DNA of 64,000 nucleotides from Hypomesus transpacificus (taxonomy: Eukaryota > Chordata > Actinopteri > Osmeriformes > Osmeridae). Location: NCBI RefSeq assembly GCF_021917145.1, contig NW_025813744.1, forward strand, positions 45,001-109,000. The letters are read 5' to 3'. The translations under genes and the position numbers were made by a program. A model generated the notes under the pieces. The model was given only the letters and a program-made list of their open reading frames with translations. It was not told the DNA's origin and did not search any database. Shown here in pieces: positions 11,884 to 23,318 of this stretch (within the stretch, counting starts at the first letter, position 1; the number at the start of each line of letters is the position of its first letter).

Positions 11884-12372
11884 GAATGGCGGCGACAAAA
11901 AAGAGAAAAAGAAACATAAACACTGTTGAGGAAGAAAGAGTCGTTTTGTTCTGTGTCATAATGGCATGTTTGTGCGAGGGAGAAGTGAGTCACTGGCCAG
12001 CTTGTGGAGCGATCCAGGGGAAACAGAGTGTCTGGGAGTGCTCGTCTGAGCGACTAGTGGCTGTGTTTGTCAGAGTGTTCTCTCCCTCACCGAGGAGGAA
12101 CCGGATCGATGGAGCAACTGTGAGAACTTGCCGAAGGGGTCGTTGTATACGTAGGAGAAAAATGTGTTGATCTTTTACATGGTAGAGCCTAATGCATTGT
12201 TGACATAGAGTAGGGAGTAGGCTTGTTACGGTGTAGGTTACAGCTGACGTGGGTGGAGTTAGATGTGTTATCGTGTGTCTGTGTGTGCGTGGGAGGAAAT
12301 GTGGGCATTTGCATCATCTGTGGTCTTGGCAGCGGGATGATAGTGTGCCCCTGACTTCCTCTTTCCTATGTC

Positions 12373-12656
12373 AGACTCTACAGTCTATACACTTACACAG
12401 TCTATACACTTACACAGTCTACACAGTCTATACACTTACACAGTCTATACACTTACACAGTCTATACACTTACTGTCTACACAGTCTATACACTTACACA
12501 GTCTACACAGTCTATACACTTACGGTCTATACACTTACAGTCTACACAGTCTATACACTTACACAGTCTATACACTTACACAGTCTACACAGTTTATACA
12601 CTTACACAGTCTATACACTTAACCAGTCTACAGATACAGTCTATACTTAAACTCAG
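12373..12656. repeat. Tandem array of ACAGTCTATACACTT units
   Basis: Mixed 15-bp (ACAGTCTATACACTT) and shorter ACAGTCTAC units make stop-free plus-strand frames (YTLTQSIHLHS). Intronic array, not a gene. Confidence 0.95.
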
Positions 12657-12934
12657 TCTACGTACAGGTTATAGCTATCTGTTGACAATCACCGGGAGCA
12701 GACGCAGGAAACATCAGATGGAACATGAACCTCGTGTCTGTTTATGTCTCTGAGGGAAGGGCAGACCTACGCTCTGAGATAAACCTCACTGTCGGAACTC
12801 CAGCGCTGAGGTTTACGATTCATTTCTCCTGGGAGATTATGGAAAACTTGTTTTAGTGGAACTGTTGCCAGCTAGGAGACGGAATGTTGAGTACTGTCGC
12901 CATGTTGGGTGGTGGCAGAGAACAGGCCGTAGGA

Positions 12935-13545
12935 CAGGTGTGTTTGTCATGGCAAATGTCCAGGTGTTGGGTAGTGTTTGAAAGGAGAGGCCCTAGGGAC
13001 AGATGTGTGTGTGTGTTTGTCATGGCAGGTGTCCAGGTGTTGGGTAGTGTTTGAAAGGAGAGGCCCTAGGGACAGATGTGTGTGTGTGTTTGTCATGGCA
13101 GGTGTCCAGGTGTTGGGTAGTGTTTGAAAGGAGAGGCCTTAGGGACAGATGTTTGTGTGTTTGTCATGGCAGGTGTCCAGGTGTTGGGTAGTGTTTGAAA
13201 GGAGAGGCCCTAGGGACAGATGTTGGTGTGTTTGTCATGGCAGGTGTCCAGGTGTTGGGTAGTGTTTGAAAGGAGAGGCCCTAGAGACAGATGTGTGTGT
13301 GTGTTTGTCATGGCAGGTGTCCAGGTGTTGGGTAGTGTTTGAAAAGAGAGGCCCTAGGGACAGGTGTGTGTGTTTGTCATGGCAGGTGTCCAGGTGTTGG
13401 GTAGTGTTTGAAAAGAGAGGCCCTAGGGACAGGTGTGTGTGTTTGTCATGGCAGGTGTCCAGGTGTTGGGTAGTGTTTGAAAGGAGAGGCCCTGGGGACA
13501 GGTGTGTGTGTTTGTCATGGCAGGTCTCCAGGTGTTGGCCACCTG
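12935..13545. repeat. About 70-bp minisatellite, nine copies
   Basis: TCCAGGTGTTGGG recurs nine times at about 70-base spacing, with GTCATGGCAGG and GTTTGAAAGGAGAGGCCCT blocks in every unit and variable GT runs. It lies in syntenin intron 1. Confidence 0.95.
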
Positions 13546-13619
13546 TGTGACAGTTCCAGGTATGGAGACACACTACCTTCCACACTCATAGTCAGCTGGC
13601 TCACTGACCTCACAACCTT

Positions 13620-13620
<1 letters not shown>

Positions 13621-13689
<69 letters not shown>

Positions 13690-13900
13690 CTCTCTCTCTC
13701 TCTGGCTCTCTCTCTGGCTCTCTCTCTCTGGCTCTCTCTGTCTCTCTCTCTCTCTGGCTCTCTCTCTCTCTGGCTCTCTCTCTCTCTGTCTCTCTCTCTC
13801 TCTGGCTCTCTCCCTCTCTGGCTCTCCCTCTCTGGCTCTCCCTCTCCCTCTCTGGCTCTCCCTCTCTCTCTCTCTGTTTCTCTCTCTTTCTCCTTCCTCC
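13621..13900. repeat. CT-rich simple repeat
   Basis: (CT)n followed by CTCTCTGGCT variants. The serine/leucine-rich frame on + and glutamate/arginine-rich frames on - are artefacts. Confidence 0.95.
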
Positions 13901-14173
13901 TCCTCCCACTTACTTTCATTTCCTCTTGGCGTCCCCTCCCCCCCCCCCCCCTCCTAATGGATGTAAGTAGGAGTTGTTGATCTGTGGTCGTTCCACTTCC
14001 AGTAAAGAGGAAAGTGCTTTGTCACGTTGCTCATTATTTCCCAACAGCACAGGTCAACCCTGTCCTATCACCAGCCTCGACACACAGTCACATGACAAGT
14101 CACTACATGGAAAGTTTGTTTTAACTTCCCAGGGCTGGCAAGTTCTCTTTTACGGGCCTTTCTGTTTCAACGT

Positions 14174-14263
14174 TAACACCTGGGCCAACCTTAACACCTG
14201 GGCCAACCTTAACACCAGGGCCAACCTTAACACCTGGGCCAACCTTAACACCTGGGCCAAAAC
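14174..14263. repeat. 18-bp minisatellite, about five copies
   Basis: Copies of AACACCTGGGCCAACCTT in syntenin intron 1. Confidence 0.9.
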
Positions 14264-14380
14264 AAATGTTCCCCCCATAAGGACTTTCAAACACAGCAGA
14301 CGGTCAAGGATCAGATGGGCAAGCCCGTCAGCCTGAATGGCCTGAAGTCTTAGTTTGGTGTGTGTTTGTGTTTGTGTGTG

Positions 14381-14415
<35 letters not shown>

Positions 14416-14461
14416 GTGAGAGAGAGGTATGCTTTATTGACTCCTGCTATTATAATCTTGT

Positions 14462-14950
14462 AAAGGTCCACTTAAGCCTAGCCCTATGATAATACAGTAA
14501 CGGTCTTCTCCAGCTAGGCTAAGCTAGCCCTATGATAATACAGTAAGGCTCTGCTTCAGCTAGGCTAAGCTATTCCAATGATAATACAGTAAGGGTTTAC
14601 CTCAGCTAGGATAAACTAGCCCTATGATAATACAGGAAGGGTTTTCTCCAGCTAGGCTAAGGTATCCCTATGATAATACAGTAAGGGTCTTCTTCAGCTA
14701 GGCTAAGCTAGCCCTCTGATAATACAGTAAGGTTCTGCTTCAGCTAGGCTAAGTTAGCCCTATGATAATACAGTAGGGCCTGCTTAATCTTTGCTAGGCT
14801 AGCCTTGGGGTAATACAATGAATATCTGCTCCAGCTAGGCTAAACTAGGCTGGGGGTAATACAATTAAGATTTGCGTTAGCTAAGCTAGCTATATGATAA
14901 TACATTAAAGGCCTGTTGCGCAATGCTAGGCTATGGCTATAACAATACAG
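14462..14950. repeat. Degenerate 46-bp tandem repeat, about 11 copies
   Basis: The marker GATAATACAG recurs about every 46 bases, alternating with an AGCTAGGCTAAGCTAGCCCT block. Copies become more diverged rightward, so this array looks older than its neighbours. Confidence 0.85.
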
Positions 14951-15121
14951 TGTGTGAAGAACTCCCTTCTCTGGGGGAATGTTGTGAATAGTGGAATCTC
15001 TTTGATGGTTGAACCTCAAGCCAGATTAGATGAGAGAGGGAGTCTGTTCAACTTAACCAGGCAGGTTTTTCACCCACTCAGCCCTAGACAACACCACTTA
15101 TCATGAACCAGCCTCTCTCTT

Positions 15122-15135
15122 TCTCTTTCTCTCTA

Positions 15136-15192
<57 letters not shown>
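15122..15192. repeat. CT microsatellite with terminal GCGCGCGC
   Basis: (CT)n run ending in CGCGCGCG; intronic. Confidence 0.9.
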
Positions 15193-15193
<1 letters not shown>

Positions 15194-15467
15194 AGTAAAG
15201 AAGGAAGGCTAAACCCCTTCCTTTACTGCTCCCCTTCCCTCCATCTCCATCCTCCTTTCTCTCTTCCTCTCCATATCCTCCTCCTCTACAGAGGTAAGGA
15301 TAAATGGGGATTAGGCTTGTGGTGAAAGACTAAATTGAAAAGCAGGAATCTCATTAAGACTCTGCTGCATGGCACAGCCTTTCAGACTGTCACGACCGTG
15401 CACACTCGTGGTACAGTGTTGCCTAACGACCGTGCACACTCGTATGCACACTCACACCGACACACAC

Positions 15468-15790
15468 CTCAAGTTCAAGTCTTTTATTTGTCAGGTACAC
15501 AGAACAACACAAGGTTAGACTGGGCACTGAAATTCTTAAGACAAGACAACGCAAGCACCTGGCATAACATAACATGTAAGTACACAGAACATAATTTACA
15601 TCTATGCTGAGCTTAAATAAGTGAAACTTCCTAAATATACAGATAGCAATAAATAATCGACTATACTAACCCTAATACTAAAACTTCCTAAATTACAGAT
15701 AACAATAAATAGTACACTATACTAACCCTAAATGCACAAAAAACCTGTTCCAACCCTATAACCTATTCTGACCTAAGTGGAGTACAGTCC
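15468..15790 (+). mobile_element. Dispersed repeat beginning AGTTCAAGTCTTTTAT, copy 1
   Basis: This segment matches 39642-40032: the shared blocks are AGTTCAAGTCTTTTAT, CACAGAACAACACA, GACAAGAC, CTGGCATAACAT and AAGTACACAGAACATA, followed by decaying CTATACTAACC runs. It has no coding capacity. It is probably a non-autonomous mobile element; family unknown to me. Confidence 0.6.
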
Positions 15791-16132
15791 AGTGTTTCCC
15801 ACACATAGACTAATTTGTGGTGGTGCGCCACAGAATCAACACCGGCCGCCACACATTGCGTTTCGTAAAACATTTTTTTGATCGCTATTTAGGTTAAAAC
15901 ACGCAGCGTATTCGTTCAGTTGCATTTCTTTTCCCCTGCTCTCCCTCCGTCTCTCTGTTACTGATGCGTCTTTCCCACATATGCACACAGTCACAACATC
16001 AGCACACGTTAGCAACAATGCATACATATGCCGTTCTAGTAAGACCGACAGCTATATCAGCGAGCCTTCAGCATTAGTGCCGTAGCTAAAAGTCGAGGAA
16101 AGTTGAGGCTACTTTTCGCTAGGTACCTTACT

Positions 16133-16186
16133 CACATTTAGTCATTTAGCAGACGCTCTTATCCAGAGCAACTTACAGTACTCGAA
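16133..16186 (-). mobile_element. SINE/L2 tail fragment
   Basis: CATTTAGTCATTTAGCAGAC then GCTCTTATCCAGAGCAACTT: the reverse complement of the SINE tail at 4440-4480, without a SINE body. Confidence 0.7.
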
Positions 16187-16322
16187 GTTTCCCCTTCGTT
16201 CTTTTGGTGAGAAGTCTGAAGAGCTAGCTACTTACTCAGCGTCATGGAGCCGACCAGTTAAATAGTTGTTTAGCACTAGCGTTGCTACATCTCTCACAAG
16301 GCATGTCCTTTCTTCCTCCAGC

Positions 16323-17324
16323 ATGTCGCTGTATCCATCCCTAGAGGATCTGAAGGTGGACAAGGTCATTAAGGTAAGAACGCACACTGGGATCGTTAAA
16401 CATCTGACTTTAGATCTATATTGATATAATGTGGAACCAGTCTCACAGCAACAAGCAGCTGATATTCAACCTTTTCCTCCTCTCCTCCTCCTCTCCTCCT
16501 CCCCAAGGCCCAGGCCCAATTTGTCCAGACCACCTCCACCTTCCCAGCCATCGCCGAAGGGACCTACCCCGAGGGGACCTACCAGCCCCAGCCGGCAGCT
16601 GGCCTTGAGGCTCCAGGATCAAGTGAGTCCCAGGCTTTGAGGCCTCCTCTTAACAGACCAGGAGATGCAGCTACAACCCTACAACCATTTATCTCTATCT
16701 CCCTCTCTTTCTCTCTCGATCTCTCTCTGTCTGTTGCTCACTGTGTGGGGTCTATTCTGGAATCCGGGGGGGCTATGTGGCAGAGAGCTATTGAGAGCAG
16801 AGAGACATGCCGAAAGCCAGAGAGTTAATCTCGTCGGCTTATGATGGAGTTGAGATGAAAGGGAAGTATTTGGAGAGTGCACAGAACCGTTCTTCAGAGG
16901 GAAGAAGGGAAGGATAGATGAAGGAGGAGAGTGTGGGAGGGAGTTAGGGAGGGAGGGAGTTGGGGAGGGAGAGAGTGTGGGAGGGAGGGAGGGAAAGAAA
17001 GAAAGAACAGAATAATAAGAGTTTAAAGAGGATAAGAGGCCACCGAGGCTAGTGAACACATTTCTGCTCTTATTCTCTCCTCTCCCTCTCTCTTTCTACG
17101 CCTGTCTGTCTCCCACTCTCTCCCCTCTCGCCCCTCTCTCCCCTCTCCCCCTCTCTCCCCCCTCCATGGGGGTGGTTTTGTTCTCCCTAGTCAGCCGTAG
17201 TCGCTATGGAGACAGCTGGCCTGGCACTAGTGCTGGGACGGGAAGGAGAGGAGGAGGGATGGGGGGGAGGAGAAAGAGAGAGGAGAGAGTGACAGAGGGA
17301 ATGTTCCACATGGCATGGACCTTG

Positions 17325-17421
<97 letters not shown>

Positions 17422-20400
17422 AGGGGACTTTGAGGGGCAGGGTGGGGAAATAAAAAGAGGAATGGAGAGTAGAGAGAGAGGAAGGGAGGGAGGTTGTTTT
17501 TCCTTGGGACTGAAGGGAACAGACAGGAAGTGGTGTGACATCATCACTAATCTGCAGCCCACCCGGCTCCGGACCAAGTCTCCTCCTCCTCCCTCCTCCT
17601 CTCTTACCTCTCTCCTCCTTTCCTCTCTCCTCCTTTCCTCTCTCCTCCTTTCCTCTCTCCTCTTCCCTCCCTCTATTCCTCTCTTTCCTTTCCTCTCTCC
17701 TCTCTCATTCACTTCCCCTCACTCTGTGTGTGTGTGTGAGAGAGAGAGGTTGTGTGTGTGAGAGAGAGGTTGTGTGTGTGTGTGTGTGCATGTGAGAGAG
17801 GTTGTGTGTGTGTGTGAGGCCTGTAAACGGGTCAGATGAATCACTGTCTGCTAGTCCCCTTGCCTCCTGAGTCTGTGGTCAGTGTCTTTTCCTCTCCCCC
17901 CAGGCCACTAGCCTCTAACCTCTCCTCTCCCCCCAGGCCACTAGCCTCTAACCTCTCCTCTCCCCCCAGGCCTCTAGCCTCTCCTCTCCCCCCAGGCCAC
18001 TAGCCTCTAACCTCTCCTCTCCCCCCAGGCCTCTAACCTCTCCTCTCCCCTCAGGCCTCTAACCTCTCCTCTCCCCCCAGACCTCTCCTCTCCCCCAGGC
18101 CTCTAACCTCTCCTCTCCCCCCAGGCCTCTAACCTCTCCTCTCCCCCCAGGCCTCTAACCTCTCCTCTCCCCTCAGGCCTCTAACCTCTCCTCTCCCCCC
18201 AGGCCTCTAGCCTCTAACCTCTCCTCTCCCCCCAGGCCTCTAAGCTCTCCTCTCCCCCAGGCCTCTAGCCTCTAACCTCTCCTCTCCCCCCAGTCCTCTA
18301 GCCTCTAACCTCTCCTCCCAGGCCTCTAACCTCTCCTCTCCTCCCAGGCCTCTAACCTCTCCTCTCCCCCCAGGCCTCTCTCCTCTCCCCTCAGGCCTCT
18401 AACCTCTCCTCTCCCCTCAGGCCTCTAACCTCTCCTCTCCCCTCAGGCCTCTAACCTCTCCTCTCCCCCCAGGCCTCTAACCTCTCCTCTCCCCTCAGGC
18501 CTCTAACCTCTCCTCTCCCCTCAGGCCTCTAACCTCTCCTCTCCCCTCAGGCCTCTAACCTCTCCTCTCCCCTGAGGCCTCTAACCTCTCCTCTCCCCTC
18601 AGGCCTCTAACCTCTCCTCTCCCCTCAGGCCTCTAACCTCTCCTCTTCCCCCAGGCCTCTAACCTCTCCTCTCCCCTCAGGCCTCTAACCTCTCCTCTCC
18701 CCTCAGGCCTCTAACCTCTCCCCTCAGGCCTCTAACCTCTCCTCTCCCCTCAGGCCTCTAACCTCTCCTCTCCCCTCAGGCCTCTAACCTCTCCTCTCCC
18801 CTCAGGCCTCTAACCTCTCCTCTCCCCTCAGGCCTCTACCCTCTCCTCTCCCCTCAGGCCTCTAACCTCTCCTCTCCCCTCAGGCCTCTACCCTAACCTG
18901 GTGGAGTTGGGGGAGTACATGGGCCTCAGCCTCAACAGTGACGAGGTCCAGAGGAACATGGCGCTGGTGCCCGTGGGCGACAATGTAAGAGACTACCTGT
19001 GCGTGCGTGCGTGTGTGCGTGTGTGTGTGTGCGTGTGTGTGAGTGTGTTGGTTGGTCACTGCTTGTCTAGTCATCATGTTGAGGTGGCAGTTCTCCTCAG
19101 CCTTCACTCTGGGAGGAAACCCTTCCTCCTCACCTGAATGTTCATGTTGTCTCTCCTTCTACACCATTCCCTCCCTCCCTCCCCTGTACAGCAGGTGTCT
19201 CTGTCCCCAGGGCTGGGGGGCATGCTGGGGGGCATGGTGCGCCCAGTGACGGGGGCTGACGTGGGGGTGAGGCGGGCTGAGATCCGTCCTGGTCTGAGAG
19301 AGGTGGTGCTCTGTAAGGACCAGGAGGGCAGGGTGGGGCTCCGGCTCAGGGCCATCGACAACGTGAGGCTCTCACACACACACACACGCACACACACGTG
19401 CACACACTCACACTCACACACACACACACTCACACACACATGCACACACTCAAGCACACACACACTCACACACGTGCACACACACGTGCAGACATCCCCA
19501 TGCTATCACTTCCTAGCTTTCACTAAGTAAAGTCTGTGTGTGTGTGTTCATGTGTGTGTATGTGTGTGTTCATGTGTGTGTGTGTTCATGGGTGTGTGTT
19601 CATGTGTGTGTGTGTGTGTGTTCATGTGTGTGTGTTCATGTGTGTGTGTGTGTGTGTGTGTTCATGGGTGTGTGTTCATGTGTGTGTGTGTGTGTGTTCA
19701 TGGGTGTGTGTTCATGTGTGTGTGTGTGTGTGTTCATGGGTGTGTGTTCATGTGTGTGTGTGTGTGTGTTCATGGGTGTGTGTTCATGTGTGTGTGTTCA
19801 TGGGTGTGTGTGTGTGTGTTCATGTGTGTGTGTGTGTGTGTTCATGGGTGTGTGTGTGTGTGTTCATGTGTGTGTGTGTGTTCATGTGTGTGTGTGTGTG
19901 TGTGTTCATGTGTGTGTGTGTGTGTGTTCATGTGTGTGTGTGTGTTCATGTGTGTGTGTGTGTGTGTTCATGGGTGTGTGTGTGTGTGTTCATGTGTGTG
20001 TGTGTGTTCATGTGTGTGTGTGTGTGTGTTCATGTGTGTGTGTGTGTTCATGTGTGTGTGTGTGTGTGTTCATGGGTGTGTGTGTGTGTGTTCATGTGTG
20101 TGTGTGTGTTCATGTGTGTGTGTGTGTTCATGTGTGTGTGTGTGTGTGTTCATGTGTGTGTGTGTGTGTGTTCATGGGTGTGTGTTCATGTGTGTGTGTG
20201 TGTTCATGTGTGTGTGTGTGTGTGTGTTCATGTGTGTGTGTGTGTTCATGTGTGTGTGTGTGTGTGTTCATGTGTGTGTGTGTGTGTGTGCAGGGTGTGT
20301 TCATCCAGCTGGTCCAGGGGAACTCCCCTGCTGCTCTGGCAGGGCTGCGTTTCGGGGACCAGGTTCTCCAGATCAACGGTCAGAACTGTGCTGGCTGGAG

Positions 20401-21988
20401 CCTGGACAAGTCCCACAAGGCCCTGAAGGCTGCAGCCGAGCACCGCATCGAGCTCATCGTCAGGGACAGGTCAGCCACCGCCCACCTCACACTGCAGCTG
20501 CTGCTGCTGCTTCCAGAGGTCTGACCGGTCTGTGCCTGGTGACTTTAGATCTGTCTCCCCCTGCTGGTCATCAGGTCACACTGCAGGGCTTCACTTCTGT
20601 GTGTGTCTTTTAAGAGACTGTGTGTGTGACTCGTTTATAACGTGTGTGTGTGTGTGTGCGTGCAGGCCGTTCCAGCGCACTATCACCATGCACAAGGACA
20701 GCTCCGGACACGTGGGGTTTGTGTTCAAGTCTGGGAAGATCACCTCGCTGGTGAAGGACGGCTCAGCGGCACGGAACGGCCTCCTGACCGACCACTACAT
20801 CTGTGAGATCAACGGACAGAACGTCATCGGGCTCAAGGTGACAGCCTGCTCACAACACCTCCACACAGCCTGCTCAGACCACCTCCACACACAGCCTGCT
20901 CAGACCACCTGTACACACAGCCTGCTCAGACCACCTGTACACACACAGCCTGCTCAGACCACCTGTACACACAGCCTGCTCAGACCACCTGTACACACAG
21001 CCTGCTCAGACCACCTGTACACACAGCCTGCTCAGACCACCTGTACACACAGCCTGCTCAGACCACCTGTACACACAGCCTGCTCAGACCACCTGTACAC
21101 ACAGCCTGCTCAGACCACCTGTACACACAGCCTGCTCAGACCACCTGTACACACACAGCCTGCTCAGACCACCTGTACACACAGCCTGCTCAGACCACCT
21201 GTACACACAGCCTGCTCAGACCACCTGTACACACAGCCTGCTCAGACCACCTGTACACACACAGCCTGCTCAGACCACCTGTACACACAGCCTGCTCAGA
21301 CCACCTGTACACACAGCCTGCTCAGACCACCTGTACACACAGCCTGCTCAGACCACCTGTACACACAGCCTGCTCAGACCACCTGTACACACAGCCTGCT
21401 CAGACCACCTGTACACACAGCCTGCTCAGACCACCTGTACACACACAGCCTGCTCAGACCACCTGTACACATTCTCATTCAATCTTCAGTCACTTTATGT
21501 AATTTAAAGTCAATATTTAGGTAATTTTAAGTAAATTTTATTTGATTTATTCGTAGTTATTATTTCATTTAATTGTTGCCAGAGCTCTAGTTCTGTTAGC
21601 AGATTTAGCTCCATTTGACAATCCCTAACAACCTGCCTAAATAATAATCTAAGCCTTTCATAAACATGCTTGCCCATATGAGCTGCTATGACAATAATGT
21701 GTGTGTGTGTGTGTAGGACGCCCAGATCAAGGACATCCTCACGACTTCTCCCACCACCATGACCATCACCATCATGCCCAAGTTCATCTATGAACACATG
21801 ATCAAGAGGTGAGGTCACTTCCTCGTGGGCAGGGCATAACCGTCCTAAATGGGCACATACACATAGGACAGTTACAATACCATACTTCACAGAACATCCA
21901 ATCAACCTTGTGTGTGTGTGTGTGTGTGTGTAGGATGTCCAGTGGTCTCCTGCGTTCAGCCATGGACCACTCTGTTCCAGAGGTGTGA
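16323..21988 (+). CDS. sdcbp2: Syntenin-2-like scaffold protein with two PDZ domains
   Basis: Eight coding exons give 310 residues: 16323-16373, 16508-16622, 18884-18984, 19192-19362, 20294-20469, 20666-20837, 21717-21808 and 21934-21988 (TGA). All junctions are AG/GT and in phase. The N-terminal stretch has [16 protein letters not shown] and LYPN...YMGLSLN motifs, which in syntenins include LYPxL ALIX-binding sites. PDZ1 runs from about residue 120 ([17 protein letters not shown]; carboxylate loop and [19 protein letters not shown]). PDZ2 runs from about 205 ([31 protein letters not shown]). The end is MDHSVPEV. Syntenins bind syndecan tails and PIP2 at membranes and act in exosome formation and trafficking. 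LYPNL, PFQRT, DHYICE and YEHM favour SDCBP2 over SDCBP, as does FKBP1A linkage. Introns 2-7 are dominated by tandem arrays that touch several splice sites. Confidence 0.95.
16900..17000. repeat. GGGA-rich purine tract
   Basis: GGGAGGGAG-type runs in syntenin intron 3; the minus-strand Pro/Ser/Leu frame over it is artefactual. Confidence 0.85.
17329..17420. repeat. (GA)n microsatellite
   Basis: Roughly 90 bases of GA dinucleotide in syntenin intron 3, flanked by further GA/CT-rich low-complexity DNA to about 17815. Confidence 0.95.
17895..18883 (+). repeat. 26-bp minisatellite made of reiterated 3' splice sites
   Basis: About 38 copies of a unit reading CTAACCTCTCCTCTCCCCTCAG then GCCT. Each copy contains a pyrimidine tract, a terminal CAG and the first bases (GCCTCTA) of syntenin exon 4. 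The last copy is the real acceptor (CAG at 18881-18883), followed by GCCTCTACCCTAACCTGG. Early copies carry an extra GGCCACTAG block, and CCCCCAG/CCCTCAG variants are interleaved. Confidence 0.95.
19188..19194 (+). promoter_or_regulatory. NAGNAG tandem acceptor at syntenin exon 5
   Basis: ACAGCAG offers acceptors ending at 19191 and 19194. Use of the second would drop one glutamine without changing frame. Confidence 0.5.
19374..19490. repeat. CA/CACT microsatellite after the exon 5 donor
   Basis: Begins about ten bases after the donor at 19363; CACACT and CACGTG variants. Confidence 0.9.
19527..20290 (+). repeat. TG/TTCATG minisatellite abutting syntenin exon 6
   Basis: (TG)n blocks punctuated by GGGTGTGTGTTCATG or TGTGTTCATG for about 760 bases, ending at the acceptor TGTGTGCAG (20293). 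Exon 6 itself begins GGTGTGTTCATCC, nearly the repeat's own punctuation motif. The CVHVCVC-type open frames of 296-357 codons running into exon 6 are artefacts. Confidence 0.95.
20839..21470 (+). repeat. 26-bp minisatellite starting at the exon 7 donor
   Basis: About 24 copies of a unit reading ACAGCCTGCTCAGACCACCT then GTACAC. The array starts inside the donor (AAG/GTGACAGCC at 20838), so the intron's first bases are the first copy. It can be read through in frame from exon 7, giving a false 330-residue frame. Confidence 0.95.
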
Positions 21989-21999
21989 TGAAGACCAGA

Positions 22000-22185
22000 A
22001 CCACAACCCTCCATCAGGATGCCTCACTCCTTCTTTACTCTCCTCTACTCTCCTCATCTCTCCTCTACTCTCCTCATCTCTCCTTTCCTCTCCTCATCTC
22101 TCTTTCCTCCCCTCTCTTCTCCTCATTTCTCCTCTCCTCTCCATTCTTTCCTCTCTTCTCCTCCTCCTCTCTTTGTTTGTCTGAC
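22000..22185. repeat. CT-rich low-complexity 3'UTR
   Basis: TCTCCTCATCTCTCCTCTAC-type repeats within the 3'UTR of the syntenin gene, just after its stop codon. Confidence 0.85.
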
Positions 22186-22551
22186 TGGATCTCTGTCTCA
22201 TCTATGCTGTTTTCTCACCTGTTAGGGTGTCCCTCTATCACACAATCATCGCCGTCGCCATATTCATCATCGCCTGCTCGTCGTTAACATGATCTAAGAT
22301 GCCTTTTCTTCTGTGGTTCAGAAACATCAGCATGTTCTTATCCGCTGTACTGTAGTTCTTTTCTACTCTGTCTTTTTTTGTTTGAGTTTTTATGACAACA
22401 TGTTTATGCTCTTTTATACACGATAACCATGTAGTTCTACTTCCTGTTGTTCCCTATGTGACGTCGAGTCCGGCTGGGTTTCTAAGACATGAGTCACTCC
22501 CGTCCTCCCAGTCCTGCAGAACGGCCCGACCTTTCACCTTTCTGTGTTCAG

Positions 22552-22718
22552 ACGCTGTAGAGTCGATCTCCATGGCGATACAGAACCCTCAGATGCTGTA
22601 GAGTCTCATCTCCATGGTGATACAGAACCCCTCAGGTGCTGTATAGTTGATCTCTATGGCGATACAGAACCCTCAGATGCTGTAGTCTATCTCCATGGCG
22701 ATACAGAACCCTCAGGGG
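22552..22718. repeat. Approximately 37-bp tandem repeat in the syntenin 3'UTR
   Basis: Four copies of a unit with CATGGCGATACAGAACCCTC and a GATGCTGTAGAGT block. Confidence 0.85.
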
Positions 22719-22792
22719 TTCTGGCTTCGTCCTCCTTCCCTAAGCCCCGCCCCCTCAAAGGTGTCACATGATGCCCCTTAGTGCACTTCCTT

Positions 22793-22798
22793 ATTAAA
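22793..22798 (+). terminator. sdcbp2: Poly(A) signal of the syntenin-2-like gene
   Basis: ATTAAA in CTTATTAAAGTC, followed by a TTGTTGTTAGTGT stretch; about 0.8 kb after the stop codon. The following 22.85-23.3 kb shows nothing recognisable. Confidence 0.5.
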
Positions 22799-23318
22799 GT
22801 CTTTCCTGTCATTTCAACTTGTTGTTAGTGTAGACGTGGCCACAGGTGACTGAGGAACAGTTATGAAGCAACACCTGACTTCACTCTTTGGTTGGAATCG
22901 TTTGATGCACAAAAATAATCATCGTAAAAATTGAAGTTGTTTACTGACTAACACACCATGGGTTCAGTCAGCCTGTTGCATTCTGGGGGATTTTGATGTG
23001 ATTACAAGAGAACTTCCCTGTAATCAATGATTGATTCGTGAGAAGGAAAGGGAAAGTCTGGATATTGATCAGTGGATTTGTCTTCTTGAAATGACAATGT
23101 TGTTGTTCCTGTTCCAGCTGTTCATGTGGGTCCTACACATCTTTTTATGGTTTAGAAATGTAGTCTTTGATAAACGTCACAACCGTCATCCTGTAAATGC
23201 TAAAGGAATCTGAAAGTTTATATACGAATGTAACCAAGATAATTATTGTAAGACAAATAAAATGATATTTGCGGTTCACGTGTGTGTAGTTCTGTAACAG
23301 AGGACCATGTTAAGCTCT

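Noticed and set aside
11564..11993. Minus-strand frames with repeated FRTLAWEDSEPWPG
   Set aside because: Twelve-copy 23-bp minisatellite in a syntenin intron.
13610..13980. Ser/Leu-rich and Arg/Glu-rich frames
   Set aside because: CT-dinucleotide low complexity; same reasoning for 17.2-17.8, 33.4-33.8 and 62.4-62.9 kb.
17895..18883. CRISPR-like array
   Set aside because: Repeats are directly adjacent without unique spacers, and the host is a vertebrate; it is a minisatellite.
19536..20613. Three overlapping 296-357-residue frames rich in CVHVCVC
   Set aside because: TG/TTCATG array read in three frames; only the last part (from 20294) is real syntenin exon 6.
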